This document shows, piece after piece, positions 46,835 through 56,679 of a stretch of DNA of 64,000 bases (positions are counted from its first letter, which is position 1; every line of letters starts with the position of its first letter). The position numbers were made by a program, and so were the translations under genes. The stretch is from Merdibacter massiliensis (GTDB taxonomy: Bacteria; Bacillota_I; Bacilli_A; Erysipelotrichales; Erysipelotrichaceae): the NCBI RefSeq assembly GCF_900155395.1, contig NZ_LT699727.1, positions 210,173 through 274,172 of the forward strand, in the 5' to 3' direction. The notes under the pieces were generated by a model, which saw nothing but the letters and a program-made list of their open reading frames with translations, had not been told where the DNA came from and searched no databases.

Positions 46835-47335
46835 CTACTTTCTACGATAAATAAAAGGTACGTTCTTTAGTTCGATCCCTATCATCTGCTCTCCTTGGTT
46901 AGTTTTGTTAATGAACCAAAGCACTTCATTTTCCAAACTGTCAAAACGTATCTGTGTTGCTGGATAACGATCATGTAATTTTTCTTTTAATGACATGATC
47001 TGTGACGGATAAAGCAACTGATCCAAAATATGAAGATATTCAACAAAATCCTCACTGGTATGCACTTGTTCACATAGGATATCTGGTTGGAAAGATGTTT
47101 CCTGTCGATGTTCATTGAGCAGCAGAACAAAACGTTTTGCGGCATCATAATATAACATCGGATGCGCATAAATACTATCGCTCTTACATTTAGGACAATG
47201 AAATCGAAAATAACTGCCTTCATACAGCTTTTCTTTCAACCGGTCATCAAAGGAAGCAACCACATACGTTTCTTTTTTCAATATGGTCGTATAACCACAA
47301 AAAGGACAACGAACAGGTACTAACCTACTTTTCAT
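46835..47335 (-). CDS. CpXC-domain zinc-binding protein
   Basis: The 166-residue protein has two CPxC pairs (VRCPFCGYTT and FHCPKCKSDS) at the places typical of CpXC proteins, and the following YAHPMLYYDAAKRFVLL. The cysteines probably bind zinc. Function of the family is unknown. It follows the aminopeptidase gene by six bases and is probably on the same transcript. Confidence 0.82.
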   Translation of the reverse strand: MKSRLVPVRCPFCGYTTILKKETYVVASFDDRLKEKLYEGSYFRFHCPKCKSDSIYAHPMLYYDAAKRFVLLLNEHRQETSFQPDILCEQVHTSEDFVEYLHILDQLLYPSQIMSLKEKLHDRYPATQIRFDSLENEVLWFINKTNQGEQMIGIELKNVPFIYRRK

Positions 47336-47341
47336 TTGTTG

Positions 47342-49141
47342 CTATGCAAGTGCTCGTGTAGCGTTCTTTAACCATGCTTTTTCTTCTTCATTTAGATATG
47401 GTGATACTTTGGCATAGACCTCTGCATGATAGTCATTCAGCCATTTCTTCTCATATTGTGTCAGCAGGCTTCCTTCTACACCATCCAGATCGATCGGTAC
47501 GAAGGTGATCGTCTCTAAATACATGAACTGTCCGTATTCATTCTTTTCTCCTTTGCGTACCACTGTCTCGTTTTCATGCCGGATTCCGTATTTCCCTTCC
47601 AGATATACGCCTGGTTCATCGCTCTGCACCATTCCTTCTTCCAGTACACAGCTGTCATTTCTCTCCGGCACGATCTTCCATCTGAAGCCGTTCGGTGCTT
47701 CATGCACATTCAATACATGGCCGATGCCATGCCCCGTTCCGCATTGATAATCCAGATCCATATCCCAGATCGGTCCTCGCGCCAGGATATCCAGATTCAT
47801 TCCTCGACATCCATACAGAAAACGCGCTTTTGCCAATGCGATCATGGACCGCAGCGCACTCGTAAAGTGATAACGGCATTCCTCGCTGATCTCTCCTAAT
47901 ACAAATGTACGCGTGATATCGGTCGTTCCTTCGTAATACTGTCCTCCGCTGTCTACCAACAGCATGCCTTCCGGCTGCAGCTCTGCATCTGTTTGCGGCG
48001 TAGCACTATAGTGCATCATCGCTGCATGTTCTTTATAAGCTGCAATTGTATTAAAGCTAGGCTCAATGAACAGATCCTGTTCCTGACGGAACTTCAATAA
48101 TTTGTCTGCAGCTGACATCTCTGTGATTTTTTCTTTTCCTACCCGTGTCTTCAGCCAGTACATAAATTTTGTCATCGCCACTGCATCCCGGATATGACAA
48201 CGGCGGATGTTCTCCAATTCGATCGGATTCTTCTTCGCCTTCATCAACACGATCGGATTTGCGGCATTGATGATCTTCGTCCCTGCCGGCAATGAGGATA
48301 CGATCTTATAGTTCGTATTTGCTTTATCTAGCAATACCGTGCTCTCTTTCGACAGCTTCTTTACATCTTCATAGATTTCTTCATACCCTTTGACCTCGAC
48401 CCCGATCTTCGCAAAGCTCTCCTTCAGATCTTCGCTCAGCCGTTCTCCATTCATGTACAGGCATGCTTTCTCTTCCTGGATGATCGCATAGCTCAATGCG
48501 ACCGGGAAACATGGTATATCATTTGCACGCATGTTCAACAGCCATGCAATATCATCCACTCTGGTGATGATATGCGTATCGGCTCCTGCTTCTTTCATCG
48601 CCCGGCGCACTTCCGCCAATTTCTCTTCTGCGCTTTTTCCGCTGTATTTCTCTGCCAGTTCGAAGGTCTTGCTGGCCGGCAATGCCGGACGATCTTCCCA
48701 GATCTCTCCTACCAGATCCACATCACAGCTGATCGTGACATCTTTTTCTTTCAGCACGCTTTGCAATTTTTCCACCATGGCTGTATTCATCACACGGCCG
48801 TCAAATCCCAATACAGCATGTGCAGGCAGCACTTCTTTTAAGTATTCTTCGATCGTAGGCACACCTTCATTGCCCATCTTCATCAGATCGATCCCGCTGC
48901 CTTCCAGCTGCTTTGCGGCCTGGATGAAGTATCGTCCATCTGTCCACAGTTTTCCCTGATCTGCTGTAAAAACACAGGTTCCCGCAGATCCGCTGAATCC
49001 GCTCATGAATGCCCGTGCTTTAAAATAATCACACACATATTCTGTTTCGTGAAAATCTGCTGTCGGTACGATATACGCATCGATATGATGCTGTTCCATC
49101 TGTTCGCGAAGCAGCTCCACTCTTTTTGTTATTTCGCTCAC
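47342..49141 (-). CDS. Aminopeptidase P family protein (M24B, Xaa-Pro aminopeptidase)
   Basis: The 599-residue enzyme removes N-terminal residues next to proline. Two creatinase-like N-terminal domains (RVELLREQMEQHHIDAYIVP, VDDIAWLLNMRANDIP) precede the pita-bread domain. Its metal ligands are in LLVDSGGQYYEGTTDITRTF, GTGHGIGHVLNVHEAP, SDEPGVYLEGKYGIRHENE and the last acidic residues. The GTG at 49141, with GAGGGG eight bases upstream, is preferred to the in-frame start at 49192. Length fits the long (about 600) class. Confidence 0.93.
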   Translation of the reverse strand: MSEITKRVELLREQMEQHHIDAYIVPTADFHETEYVCDYFKARAFMSGFSGSAGTCVFTADQGKLWTDGRYFIQAAKQLEGSGIDLMKMGNEGVPTIEEYLKEVLPAHAVLGFDGRVMNTAMVEKLQSVLKEKDVTISCDVDLVGEIWEDRPALPASKTFELAEKYSGKSAEEKLAEVRRAMKEAGADTHIITRVDDIAWLLNMRANDIPCFPVALSYAIIQEEKACLYMNGERLSEDLKESFAKIGVEVKGYEEIYEDVKKLSKESTVLLDKANTNYKIVSSLPAGTKIINAANPIVLMKAKKNPIELENIRRCHIRDAVAMTKFMYWLKTRVGKEKITEMSAADKLLKFRQEQDLFIEPSFNTIAAYKEHAAMMHYSATPQTDAELQPEGMLLVDSGGQYYEGTTDITRTFVLGEISEECRYHFTSALRSMIALAKARFLYGCRGMNLDILARGPIWDMDLDYQCGTGHGIGHVLNVHEAPNGFRWKIVPERNDSCVLEEGMVQSDEPGVYLEGKYGIRHENETVVRKGEKNEYGQFMYLETITFVPIDLDGVEGSLLTQYEKKWLNDYHAEVYAKVSPYLNEEEKAWLKNATRALA

Positions 49142-49236
49142 AATGATTGCCCCTCTTTCTCTGTTTTTATTATTATACATCGAACTGGGCAAAATACAAT
49201 CTCTATCATTCGGATATGAAATGTTTTAAAGAGTGT

Positions 49237-52200
49237 TTATTTTGGTTCTCTTTTCCTTTTACACAGCATGATGATGAACAAACTGCTGATGATGCCAAGA
49301 CCGCTATAGACGAAAACCGTCTCTTTTTTAGCACCGGTTTTGATACGCTTGATGATCGGCTGATTTTCAAAAGTAACGGTATACACATTCCCTGTTTTCG
49401 CATCAGGACCTTCCACAACTATTTTTTTGATTTCATTGCTCAATAAATAGCCATCCGGCTCTTTCGTTTCTTTTATGTAATACGTACCATAAGATAAATC
49501 AGAAAAAGTAACATTTCCTGTTTGCACATCTGCATGTTCTCGCTGCAAGACTTGTGTACAATTCGCATCTGCATACAGCGTAAATTCAAAATCTTTATCT
49601 TTGATACGTGTCTGGTGAACTGCATCTATTTTTTCAACAATGATCTTTGCAAGCGGCTGATTTTGCATCGTAATCAGCAACGGTTCATTCTGTACTTCCG
49701 GTACCTGAAAAGTCATATCTTTTGCCAGCATATAACCCTCAGCTGCTTTCAGCTCTTTCAGAATATATGTTTTTCCTCCTGTCAATCCTTCGATCTTATG
49801 TGGTTTTGTTCCAGATGTCCATTCTTCGATGACCTTTCCGTCTTGATTGCACACTGCCAATGTATTTCCGCTCAGGGCGTCTTCTTTTTCATCTACTTTT
49901 TGAATATACACTTGTGTCAATGCATCCTTCATTTGCACTTTTTGTATCTCTTCTTTATCCTCTACGACAAATGTTACTTTTTCAGATAAAGCATAGCCCT
50001 CTGGAGCCAGGGTCTCAATCAATGTATAGGTTTCTCCCGCATGCAGACCTTCCATAATATATGGTTGTCCATCCGAGATCCATCGTTCAACACATTGTCC
50101 ATTCTGATCGTTGATCTGTAAATGTGCTCCTGATAATTCTTTTTCTCCTGTTATATCTGTTTTTGAAACCTGTATTTTCGTTTTTTCATTTGGCAGTTCG
50201 AACTGGACAGTATACATCTCATTTTGATTTTCCTTATAAGGCGTATCAAACAAATAATGTGTTGTTGTTCCGCTGATATAGCCTTTAGGGGCTTTGATCT
50301 CCTGTATATACCACAAAGCATTTTTATTGCCGACCTGATGGATTCCGTTTGCATCCAACTGATCGATATATTCTTCCTCCTCTTCTTGATATGTCAAATG
50401 CAATGGCAAATCAATTTCAAAAACAGCACGTCCGTCTTTGTCTGTCACCATAGTCGCAATCACTTGATCAGGCCATAAGATCACCTCACCATCGTAATTA
50501 TAAATTTTTTGATTTGTATTCAAAGATATTTCGGCACCTGGCAATTTTTCTTTTGTATCTGCATCAACCTTGACAGCAGCTGCTTCCACCTTTTGACGCT
50601 CGTTAAATAAAGTAATGGAATCAGATAATACGACAGAATTTTCTTGTCCTTGATAAGTCAACGACACATTTATTTTTTCTTCATTTCGTATATATCCTTT
50701 AGGTACGCTTTTTTCATATATTTCATATTCTCCCAAAGGGAGCTCTTTGGAAATTCCTTTTCCATCTTGATCTGTCGTGATCGTATCTGCCACACTTCCT
50801 TTAGGATATAACACTGTGCCGTCATGACTAGGATCCATGATATCTTCTTTTGCAACGACTTCCGCACACATGCCTTCCAATCCTCTTTCTTCATATAGAA
50901 AGCGGCCGTCTGCAAATCCGGTTAATACTTCTCCGCGTTTTTCGATCTGAATCTGTCCTTTCACTGGTTGATCGCTCATCTTTACCGTGATCACAGGAGT
51001 GGAACCATCCGGCAAAGTTTCATAAGCTGTATTGCTAGATACTTTGAATTTTACCGGCTCTGGATTCAACACATAGCCATTGGGTGCTTTGATTTCTTCA
51101 ATCTGGTATTCTCCCGCCTGCAATACATCACCAGTCATTACCGTTCCATCTTCTGTTGTCGACCATTCCGTCACATAGCTTGGCAATGGATTCCATGACC
51201 AGTATCCTACATATTCATTTGTCGACAAATTGCGTATCTTAAAAGCAGCTCCTTTTATTTTGATCGTTTTCCCTGTTTCTGCATCCACTTTGATTATTTG
51301 AATTGCTGCTTGAAAACGTTCATCATCAAATATGCGCCATGGCTGCGGTTGTCTGTTATCTTCATTGATCACCACCGTAAAATCATCCACTGCGTAATGC
51401 TCATCTGGTATTTTCGTTTCTCGCACAACATATGTTCCATAAGGTAATTCATCCGATACGGCATATCCTTTTTCATCTGTTACAAGTATACTGGCTTCTT
51501 TGCCTTCTGCGTTTTTAGCAATTGGTGCATCTTCCCAGCTTCCATATTGATCGATATCTTTTTGTGCTTTGATCGTAAACTCGACACCCTCTAGAGGATC
51601 TGCTTCTCCATTTCCATCATCAGAAACTTTGATGATCTGAAATGCCTGTGCTTTTACTCTTTCTTTCACGATCTGATTGACCGTTACAGTTGATGTTGTT
51701 TGTCCTTGATAATCTAAAACGACATCATACTCCGTTTCATCAAGTGTATAACCTTCGCTGGCTTTTATTTCTTTTAAATAATATTTTCCTAAGTATAGAT
51801 CTGAAATACTTGCTTTGCGTTGATCGTTGATCGTCAATTCAGAAATGAGTTCATCTGCATGATAGATAATGGACTGATCCGCAGGATCTACGATATTCTC
51901 TCTGGCATATAGTCCATACTTTGCGCCAACAAGCGTAGCTTCTCCCTGCGCAGTTTCACCTGTTGCGCTGTCCTGTTTTTCCAAGCGGATCGTACCTCGT
52001 ACTCGTTCATCGACACCGGTAATTTCGATTTTTTGTTCATTTTCACTGATCGTTACCGGATATTTTGTGTCATTTAAGATATAGCTATCTGGTGCAATGA
52101 CTTCTTTTACATAATAGTCACCAAAACGAAGATAATCGCTGGATGCATACCCATTAGCTAAAGTAGTGATTCTGGCAACCTCTTGATTCGTATTTGCATC

Positions 52201-53325
52201 GTAAACGGCATACACTGCACCAGCTACTCGTTTTCCAGAATCTGCATCCGTTTTACGGATCAATACTTTTCCCTTTTTCCAATTGTTCTGTGCGGTATAA
52301 GCAGCCGTTTGATTTGCCTGCACGGTTACTTGATGTATAGCAGAATCCAGCACTAAATGATCAGGAACAGCTGTTTCCTGTACATAATAGGTTGCCGGCG
52401 GCAGATCATTGATCGTTACCGTGCCATCCTTTCCTGTGGTATACGTACCGATCGGATCGCTCATATCGCTGTTTGCAGAAACCTTAAAAGAAGTATTCGA
52501 AACAAATGTTCCATCTTCATCCTGTTTCGTGATTTTCAATGTACCGTATTGGTTGATTTTCAAATGCAGGCAAAAAGATCGTGGATCTGATTGTTTCAAT
52601 ACTACCACATTTTGCGAATCGGCAGAGGTATACAACATGGAAGTTCCTGTATACTCTTTTGGTATCAACTGGTAATATAGATCCACTTCTTCCGGTGCAT
52701 CTTTGGTTGCTGTCACACGTAAGGTATTTCCCGATTTTGTCAGTTGCAGTCCTTGATCATCCGATGCCAAATGATAATATTGAAAAACTCCATTCGTATC
52801 TTTTAACGTGATCGTTTCTCCGACATCCATCTCTGCGCTCTGTTCTTGAAAAGATGGCAAAGCAGAGTAAAGCTGCTTGATTTTATTTTGAATTTCTTTT
52901 TTCTTCACCTCATAATCCTTTAATGAAGTGGAATGGATGGTTGTCCCTAGCAGCTCCCATATCATAAATTGAGCAGTCACATAATCCATCTCCGTTTGCT
53001 TCGATAACACCCATCCAACATATGCGATATGTTCCATTTCTTTCTTCTGTGCATTCGTGAATTTTTTAGCAGCATAACTGGCTTCCTCATTTACGATCAA
53101 CTCTGGCTGCACGCAGAACGCTATTGCGCCGTCTGCAGAAAGAATGCCCATTTTGTTCCATGTGCCCGTTATTCCATTTGCACTTGTAAAATGTATAGTA
53201 GTATCAAACAATTTTTCACAGGTTACTTTGGATGATGCATGGATCGTTGGAATTTGCAACATAGTAGAAAAAAGTAAACAGACAAGTGCAATGACAGATA
53301 TTTTTTTTCGATACTTTCTTTTCAT
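49237..53325 (-). CDS. Thioester- and Cna-B-domain surface adhesin
   Basis: The 1362-residue protein has a signal peptide (about 1-30) and a thioester domain with Cys71 (FCVQPE) and Gln119 (VTAQFMIWE). About ten SpaA/Cna-B-type repeats follow, each opening with a K-x-D or similar and closing with an E-T/K-x-P-x-GY motif, where Lys-Asn isopeptide bonds are expected. The C-terminus is IKTGAKKE, a hydrophobic helix and KRKRE, a sortase-like signal without the usual LPxTG proline. Thioester domains in such proteins bind host amines covalently. The ATG at 53325 has AAGGAGG five bases upstream. Confidence 0.9.
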   Translation of the reverse strand: MKRKYRKKISVIALVCLLFSTMLQIPTIHASSKVTCEKLFDTTIHFTSANGITGTWNKMGILSADGAIAFCVQPELIVNEEASYAAKKFTNAQKKEMEHIAYVGWVLSKQTEMDYVTAQFMIWELLGTTIHSTSLKDYEVKKKEIQNKIKQLYSALPSFQEQSAEMDVGETITLKDTNGVFQYYHLASDDQGLQLTKSGNTLRVTATKDAPEEVDLYYQLIPKEYTGTSMLYTSADSQNVVVLKQSDPRSFCLHLKINQYGTLKITKQDEDGTFVSNTSFKVSANSDMSDPIGTYTTGKDGTVTINDLPPATYYVQETAVPDHLVLDSAIHQVTVQANQTAAYTAQNNWKKGKVLIRKTDADSGKRVAGAVYAVYDANTNQEVARITTLANGYASSDYLRFGDYYVKEVIAPDSYILNDTKYPVTISENEQKIEITGVDERVRGTIRLEKQDSATGETAQGEATLVGAKYGLYARENIVDPADQSIIYHADELISELTINDQRKASISDLYLGKYYLKEIKASEGYTLDETEYDVVLDYQGQTTSTVTVNQIVKERVKAQAFQIIKVSDDGNGEADPLEGVEFTIKAQKDIDQYGSWEDAPIAKNAEGKEASILVTDEKGYAVSDELPYGTYVVRETKIPDEHYAVDDFTVVINEDNRQPQPWRIFDDERFQAAIQIIKVDAETGKTIKIKGAAFKIRNLSTNEYVGYWSWNPLPSYVTEWSTTEDGTVMTGDVLQAGEYQIEEIKAPNGYVLNPEPVKFKVSSNTAYETLPDGSTPVITVKMSDQPVKGQIQIEKRGEVLTGFADGRFLYEERGLEGMCAEVVAKEDIMDPSHDGTVLYPKGSVADTITTDQDGKGISKELPLGEYEIYEKSVPKGYIRNEEKINVSLTYQGQENSVVLSDSITLFNERQKVEAAAVKVDADTKEKLPGAEISLNTNQKIYNYDGEVILWPDQVIATMVTDKDGRAVFEIDLPLHLTYQEEEEEYIDQLDANGIHQVGNKNALWYIQEIKAPKGYISGTTTHYLFDTPYKENQNEMYTVQFELPNEKTKIQVSKTDITGEKELSGAHLQINDQNGQCVERWISDGQPYIMEGLHAGETYTLIETLAPEGYALSEKVTFVVEDKEEIQKVQMKDALTQVYIQKVDEKEDALSGNTLAVCNQDGKVIEEWTSGTKPHKIEGLTGGKTYILKELKAAEGYMLAKDMTFQVPEVQNEPLLITMQNQPLAKIIVEKIDAVHQTRIKDKDFEFTLYADANCTQVLQREHADVQTGNVTFSDLSYGTYYIKETKEPDGYLLSNEIKKIVVEGPDAKTGNVYTVTFENQPIIKRIKTGAKKETVFVYSGLGIISSLFIIMLCKRKREPK

Positions 53326-53427
53326 TCTGACCTCCTTTTTCATCTTTCTTAACTCATTTGTCAAACTTCTTACTTTCATTTATTCCTCCATTCAATCGAA
53401 TCAATCGTTCTACTCTTCCCTTATACG

Positions 53428-53456
53428 AAAAAAAGACAGGATGCCCTGTCTTTTTA
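53428..53456 (-). terminator. Second hairpin terminator between tRNA-Gln and the adhesin gene
   Basis: AAAAAGACAGG and its complement form a near-perfect stem, followed on the minus strand by T7. With the hairpin at 53470 it makes a double stop. Confidence 0.75.
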
Positions 53457-53469
53457 AAATGAATTATAA

Positions 53470-53494
53470 AAAAACCGTCCTACAAGACGGTTTG
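53470..53494 (-). terminator. Terminator of tRNA-Gln
   Basis: On the minus strand AAACCGTC and GACGGTTT pair over a short loop and T6 follows, 11 bases behind the tRNA. Confidence 0.9.
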
Positions 53495-53504
53495 CTATTT
53501 TTTA

Positions 53505-53580
53505 TGGCTGGGGTACTTGGATTCGAACCAAGGAAATGCCAGATTCAGAGTCTGGTGCCTTACCGCTTGGCTATACCCCA
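53505..53580 (-). tRNA. tRNA-Gln (anticodon CTG), CCA encoded
   Basis: The 76-base sequence begins TGGGGTATAGCCAAGCGG. It has anticodon loop CTCTGAA and T-loop GGTTCGAATCC and ends CAGCCA. The GatCAB genes at 3397-6534 suggest that its glutamine is made by amidation of Glu-tRNA(Gln). Confidence 0.95.
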
Positions 53581-53601
53581 ATGACTAACGGAACGTGTAT
53601 A

Positions 53602-53631
53602 ATTTTATACGAAAAGAAGCCCGTTTGTCAA
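53602..53631 (-). promoter_or_regulatory. Promoter of tRNA-Gln
   Basis: The minus strand has TTGACA at 53631-53626 and TAAAAT or TATAAA 16-18 bases on. The tRNA starts about 22 bases further. Confidence 0.7.
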
Positions 53632-53654
53632 TAGTTTTTGTAAAAATCACGTTT

Positions 53655-54320
53655 TTATATTAAAAAATAAACAAATCCAATTCCTTGCAGGACAGCAGCC
53701 ATCGCAACGAATATATGCCAGACGACATGTGCATATGGAAACGGCTTTTTAGCATAAATGAATGCACCTATACTGTAAGCAACCCCTCCTGCAGCAACCA
53801 GCACCAAAAATGTAACAGAAACTTTCTGCAATAATTCGGGCAGCAAAAGAAGAACGCTCCATCCCATGCCCAGATATAATAACAGCGACAAGCGTGAATT
53901 TTTCTTTTTTGCAAAAATCTTATAAAAGATTCCAATCACTACCATGCCCCACTGAAACAACAGCAAAGCGATCTGCCAAAATCCCTGCATGACACATAAA
54001 ACAGCGGGCGTATAACTTCCTGCGATAGCTAAATAAATACAGATATGATCTAAAACATGAAAAATCTGTTTTCCTTTTGTCTCCGGCAGCATTGCATGAT
54101 AAAACGTGGATGCTGCAAACATCAAGATCATGCAGCAAAAAAAGATCAAGATACCGATACCAAATACCTCGTTTTCCTGCCAGGCATTTGGAACAGCAAC
54201 AAACATCCAGCATAGAAAGACCAAGATCATACATCCATGCGTGATCACATTCCATCGTTCTTCTTTATTCAACTGTTGATTTTCTTTAATCATCATATAC
54301 ATTATGCTGAATTTCGTCAT
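53655..54320 (-). CDS. Hemolysin III (YqfA/PAQR) family membrane protein
   Basis: This protein of up to 221 residues has seven hydrophobic helices and the PAQR motifs: STFYHAM, LDHICIYLAIAGSYTP and HVVWHIFV. Its histidines and aspartate form a predicted metal site. Bacterial family members affect membrane properties; the hemolysin name is historical. It overlaps plsC and is the last gene of the fab operon. The start is uncertain, since ATGs at 54320, 54302 and 54296 are all in frame without a strong ribosome site. Confidence 0.85.
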   Translation of the reverse strand: MTKFSIMYMMIKENQQLNKEERWNVITHGCMILVFLCWMFVAVPNAWQENEVFGIGILIFFCCMILMFAASTFYHAMLPETKGKQIFHVLDHICIYLAIAGSYTPAVLCVMQGFWQIALLLFQWGMVVIGIFYKIFAKKKNSRLSLLLYLGMGWSVLLLLPELLQKVSVTFLVLVAAGGVAYSIGAFIYAKKPFPYAHVVWHIFVAMAAVLQGIGFVYFLI

Positions 54321-54978
54321 GCAGACGGACTAACAGCTCCTCCTGTTTGATGGATCGATAATCTTCATACGGAATAGGTTTTCCATAAATCACCTTGATC
54401 GTCCGCAAAGTATTGTCAGGCTCATCTAATACATAACAATGTTGTAAAGTTATCGGCACGATAGCTGCTTTTCCCATATAAGCAGGCTGCAAGGAGCCCA
54501 TTTTAAACGTATGCATCTTGTCGCCTTTGGAACGTGTTCCCTCTGGAAAAATCAATAAATTTTGTCCCTTTTTTAAGCGTCTTGCACTTTCCCGAAGCAT
54601 ATGTACATTGCCTTCTCTTGTTTCTCTATCAAAATGGATCGTACCGATCATCAAAGCTAAACGTCCCAATAAAGGAATTTTTTCATTCTCTTTTTTGGAA
54701 ATAAAAGCGAAAGGCAAAGGACAGGTAGCAACGATAGGTGCCGGATCCAATGTTCCTTGATGATTGGATACAAAGAAAATCGGCCCCTGTTTCGGCAAGT
54801 TTTCTATACCATCGCAAAGCAGTTCATAGCCTAAAGCACGAATTGCTTTTCTTGCATACTTTTGCAAGACCGCATAATTTTTATTCCAATCTTCCAGATG
54901 GCAGCGACGTGCATACAGCCACGCACCCGGTAAAAGGTATGCTACTTTTCCTATTTGTAATGGTGTCACTAAAATCAC
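54286..54978 (-). CDS. plsC: 1-acylglycerol-3-phosphate acyltransferase PlsC
   Basis: PlsC adds the second acyl chain to make phosphatidic acid at the membrane. The 230-residue protein has the HX4D motif (SNHQGTLDPAP), the glycerol-phosphate site FPEGTRSKGD and the follow-up VPITLQHCYVL. The start is GTG at 54978, close behind an AAGGA site, and a second GTG nine bases later is possible. It sits behind fabZ, so acyl-ACP production and use are joined in one transcript. Confidence 0.92.
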   Translation of the reverse strand: MILVTPLQIGKVAYLLPGAWLYARRCHLEDWNKNYAVLQKYARKAIRALGYELLCDGIENLPKQGPIFFVSNHQGTLDPAPIVATCPLPFAFISKKENEKIPLLGRLALMIGTIHFDRETREGNVHMLRESARRLKKGQNLLIFPEGTRSKGDKMHTFKMGSLQPAYMGKAAIVPITLQHCYVLDEPDNTLRTIKVIYGKPIPYEDYRSIKQEELLVRLHDEIQHNVYDD

Positions 54979-54987
54979 ATTCCTTCT

Positions 54988-55428
54988 TTATTGCTTGGCA
55001 TCGACCAGTGCACACATGATCTCGCCGCGAGCTGCTACTTCGCCTTCTACTGTTGCGCAGACATCAGCGAAATAGATACCAGCACGCTGTTTGCTGAAAA
55101 TCACTTCTAAGCGCAGCACATCTCCGGGAATGACCGTACGGCGAAAACGCATTTTATTGATTCCTGCAAATACCGCCAGTTTCCCTTTATTTTCTTCTTT
55201 TGACAACAGCAGTACACATCCGGTTTGCGCCAAGGCTTCTACGATCAATACGCCGGGCATCAGATGTTGTTGAGGAAAATGACCTAAAAACTGCATTTCA
55301 TTTGCACTGACGCATTTACGTCCAACTATCTGAGTCCCTTCTTCATTGATGCTTTCAATTGCATCCACCAGAAGAAACGGATAACGATGCGGAATGATCT
55401 GCTGGATCTCATTGGAATTATATAACAT
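54988..55428 (-). CDS. fabZ: 3-hydroxyacyl-ACP dehydratase FabZ
   Basis: FabZ dehydrates beta-hydroxyacyl-ACP in chain elongation. The 146-residue protein has IIPHRYPFLLVD, the catalytic His in FLGHFPQQHLMPGVL and the catalytic Glu in VEALAQTG. The ATG at 55428 has AAAGGAGA eight bases upstream and follows the fabF stop by one base. Confidence 0.96.
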   Translation of the reverse strand: MLYNSNEIQQIIPHRYPFLLVDAIESINEEGTQIVGRKCVSANEMQFLGHFPQQHLMPGVLIVEALAQTGCVLLLSKEENKGKLAVFAGINKMRFRRTVIPGDVLRLEVIFSKQRAGIYFADVCATVEGEVAARGEIMCALVDAKQ

Positions 55429-55429
55429 G

Positions 55430-56668
55430 TTATCGTTCTCCTTTCGCAAAGATCAGGGATGCATTATGACCGCCAAAACCTAAAGAATTGCTCATGGCAT
55501 AACGCAATTGTGCATTTCTTCCTTCATTGGCTACGATATCCAGATCACATTCTTCATCTGGATGAACATAATGAATCGTTGCAGGAATATACCCTTCTTG
55601 CAATGCTTTGATCGTAATGATGGCTTCAATTGCTCCGCTTGCACCTAACAAATGTCCCGTATTTGATTTTGTAGAAGACATTGCCAGTTTTTTTGCATGT
55701 TCTTGAAATGCCAGTTTAACGGCTGCAGTCTCTGTACGGTCATTTAACGGGGTACTTGTTCCATGAGCATTGATGTAATCGATATCTTCCTTTTGGATAT
55801 TGGCATCTTGAATGGCCTGCACCATTGCTTTGGCACCTCCGCTGCCATCTGGTGATGGAGCCGTGATATGATAGGCATCACAAGTCGCACCATATCCAAC
55901 GATTTCTCCATAAATATGTGCATTTCGTGCTTTTGCATGTGCATATTCCTCCAGGATCAAAATACCCGCACCTTCGCCCATGACGAATCCATGACGATCT
56001 TTATCAAATGGAATGCTGGCACGCTGCTTGTCATTTCCTTCACATAAAGCACGCATGGACATGAAACCGGCAATTGCCAACGGTGTAATCGCCGCTTCGC
56101 TTCCGCCGGCAAGAATGATATCCTCATAACCGTCCCGGATCTTATGAAATGCTTCTCCAATCGCATTGCTTGCTGCTGCACAGGCAGTGACGACGCAAGA
56201 ACAGTGACCTTTTGCTCCGATATCGATGGCAACTGTTCCGGCAGCCAAATTTGCCAGTGTCATAGGAATAAAGAAAGGAGAAACACGGCCGGCACCGCGC
56301 GTTTCCAAATTGACCTGGGCTTGTTCAATGGTTGCGATTCCGCCAATTCCTGAACCGATCATCACACCAAACCGATCCATATTTTCTGCTGCCGTATCGA
56401 TCTGGCTGTCCATCATTGCCTGTTTAGCGGCAATGCGCGCAAACTGTGTAAAACGATCATTGAACTTCAACTCGCGTTTCGTAAAATATTGTTCCATATC
56501 CAAATTTTTTACTTCTGCTGCAAGTTTCACCTTGTAGTCGCTCGTATCAAAATGTGTGATTTCATCAATGCCGCAACGTTGTGTGCGGATCCCTTCCCAC
56601 ATTTCTTCTACAGTGTTGCCGATAGGAGAAACAGCTCCCATTCCTGTGATCACTACTCTGCGTTTCAT
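55430..56668 (-). CDS. fabF: Beta-ketoacyl-ACP synthase II FabF
   Basis: FabF condenses malonyl-ACP with acyl-ACP. The 412 residues include the catalytic Cys in VVTACAAASNAIG, the two His in INAHGTSTPLND and SNTGHLLGASGA, and the C-terminal NSLGFGGHNASLIF. A TAGGAGG site precedes the ATG. It lies 11 bases behind fabG. Confidence 0.97.
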   Translation of the reverse strand: MKRRVVITGMGAVSPIGNTVEEMWEGIRTQRCGIDEITHFDTSDYKVKLAAEVKNLDMEQYFTKRELKFNDRFTQFARIAAKQAMMDSQIDTAAENMDRFGVMIGSGIGGIATIEQAQVNLETRGAGRVSPFFIPMTLANLAAGTVAIDIGAKGHCSCVVTACAAASNAIGEAFHKIRDGYEDIILAGGSEAAITPLAIAGFMSMRALCEGNDKQRASIPFDKDRHGFVMGEGAGILILEEYAHAKARNAHIYGEIVGYGATCDAYHITAPSPDGSGGAKAMVQAIQDANIQKEDIDYINAHGTSTPLNDRTETAAVKLAFQEHAKKLAMSSTKSNTGHLLGASGAIEAIITIKALQEGYIPATIHYVHPDEECDLDIVANEGRNAQLRYAMSNSLGFGGHNASLIFAKGER

Positions 56669-56679
56669 ACATGTACCTC

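Noticed and set aside
49522..53235. Plus-strand open frames across the adhesin gene
   Set aside because: They lack ribosome sites and recognisable proteins. They mirror the repeats of the minus-strand gene.
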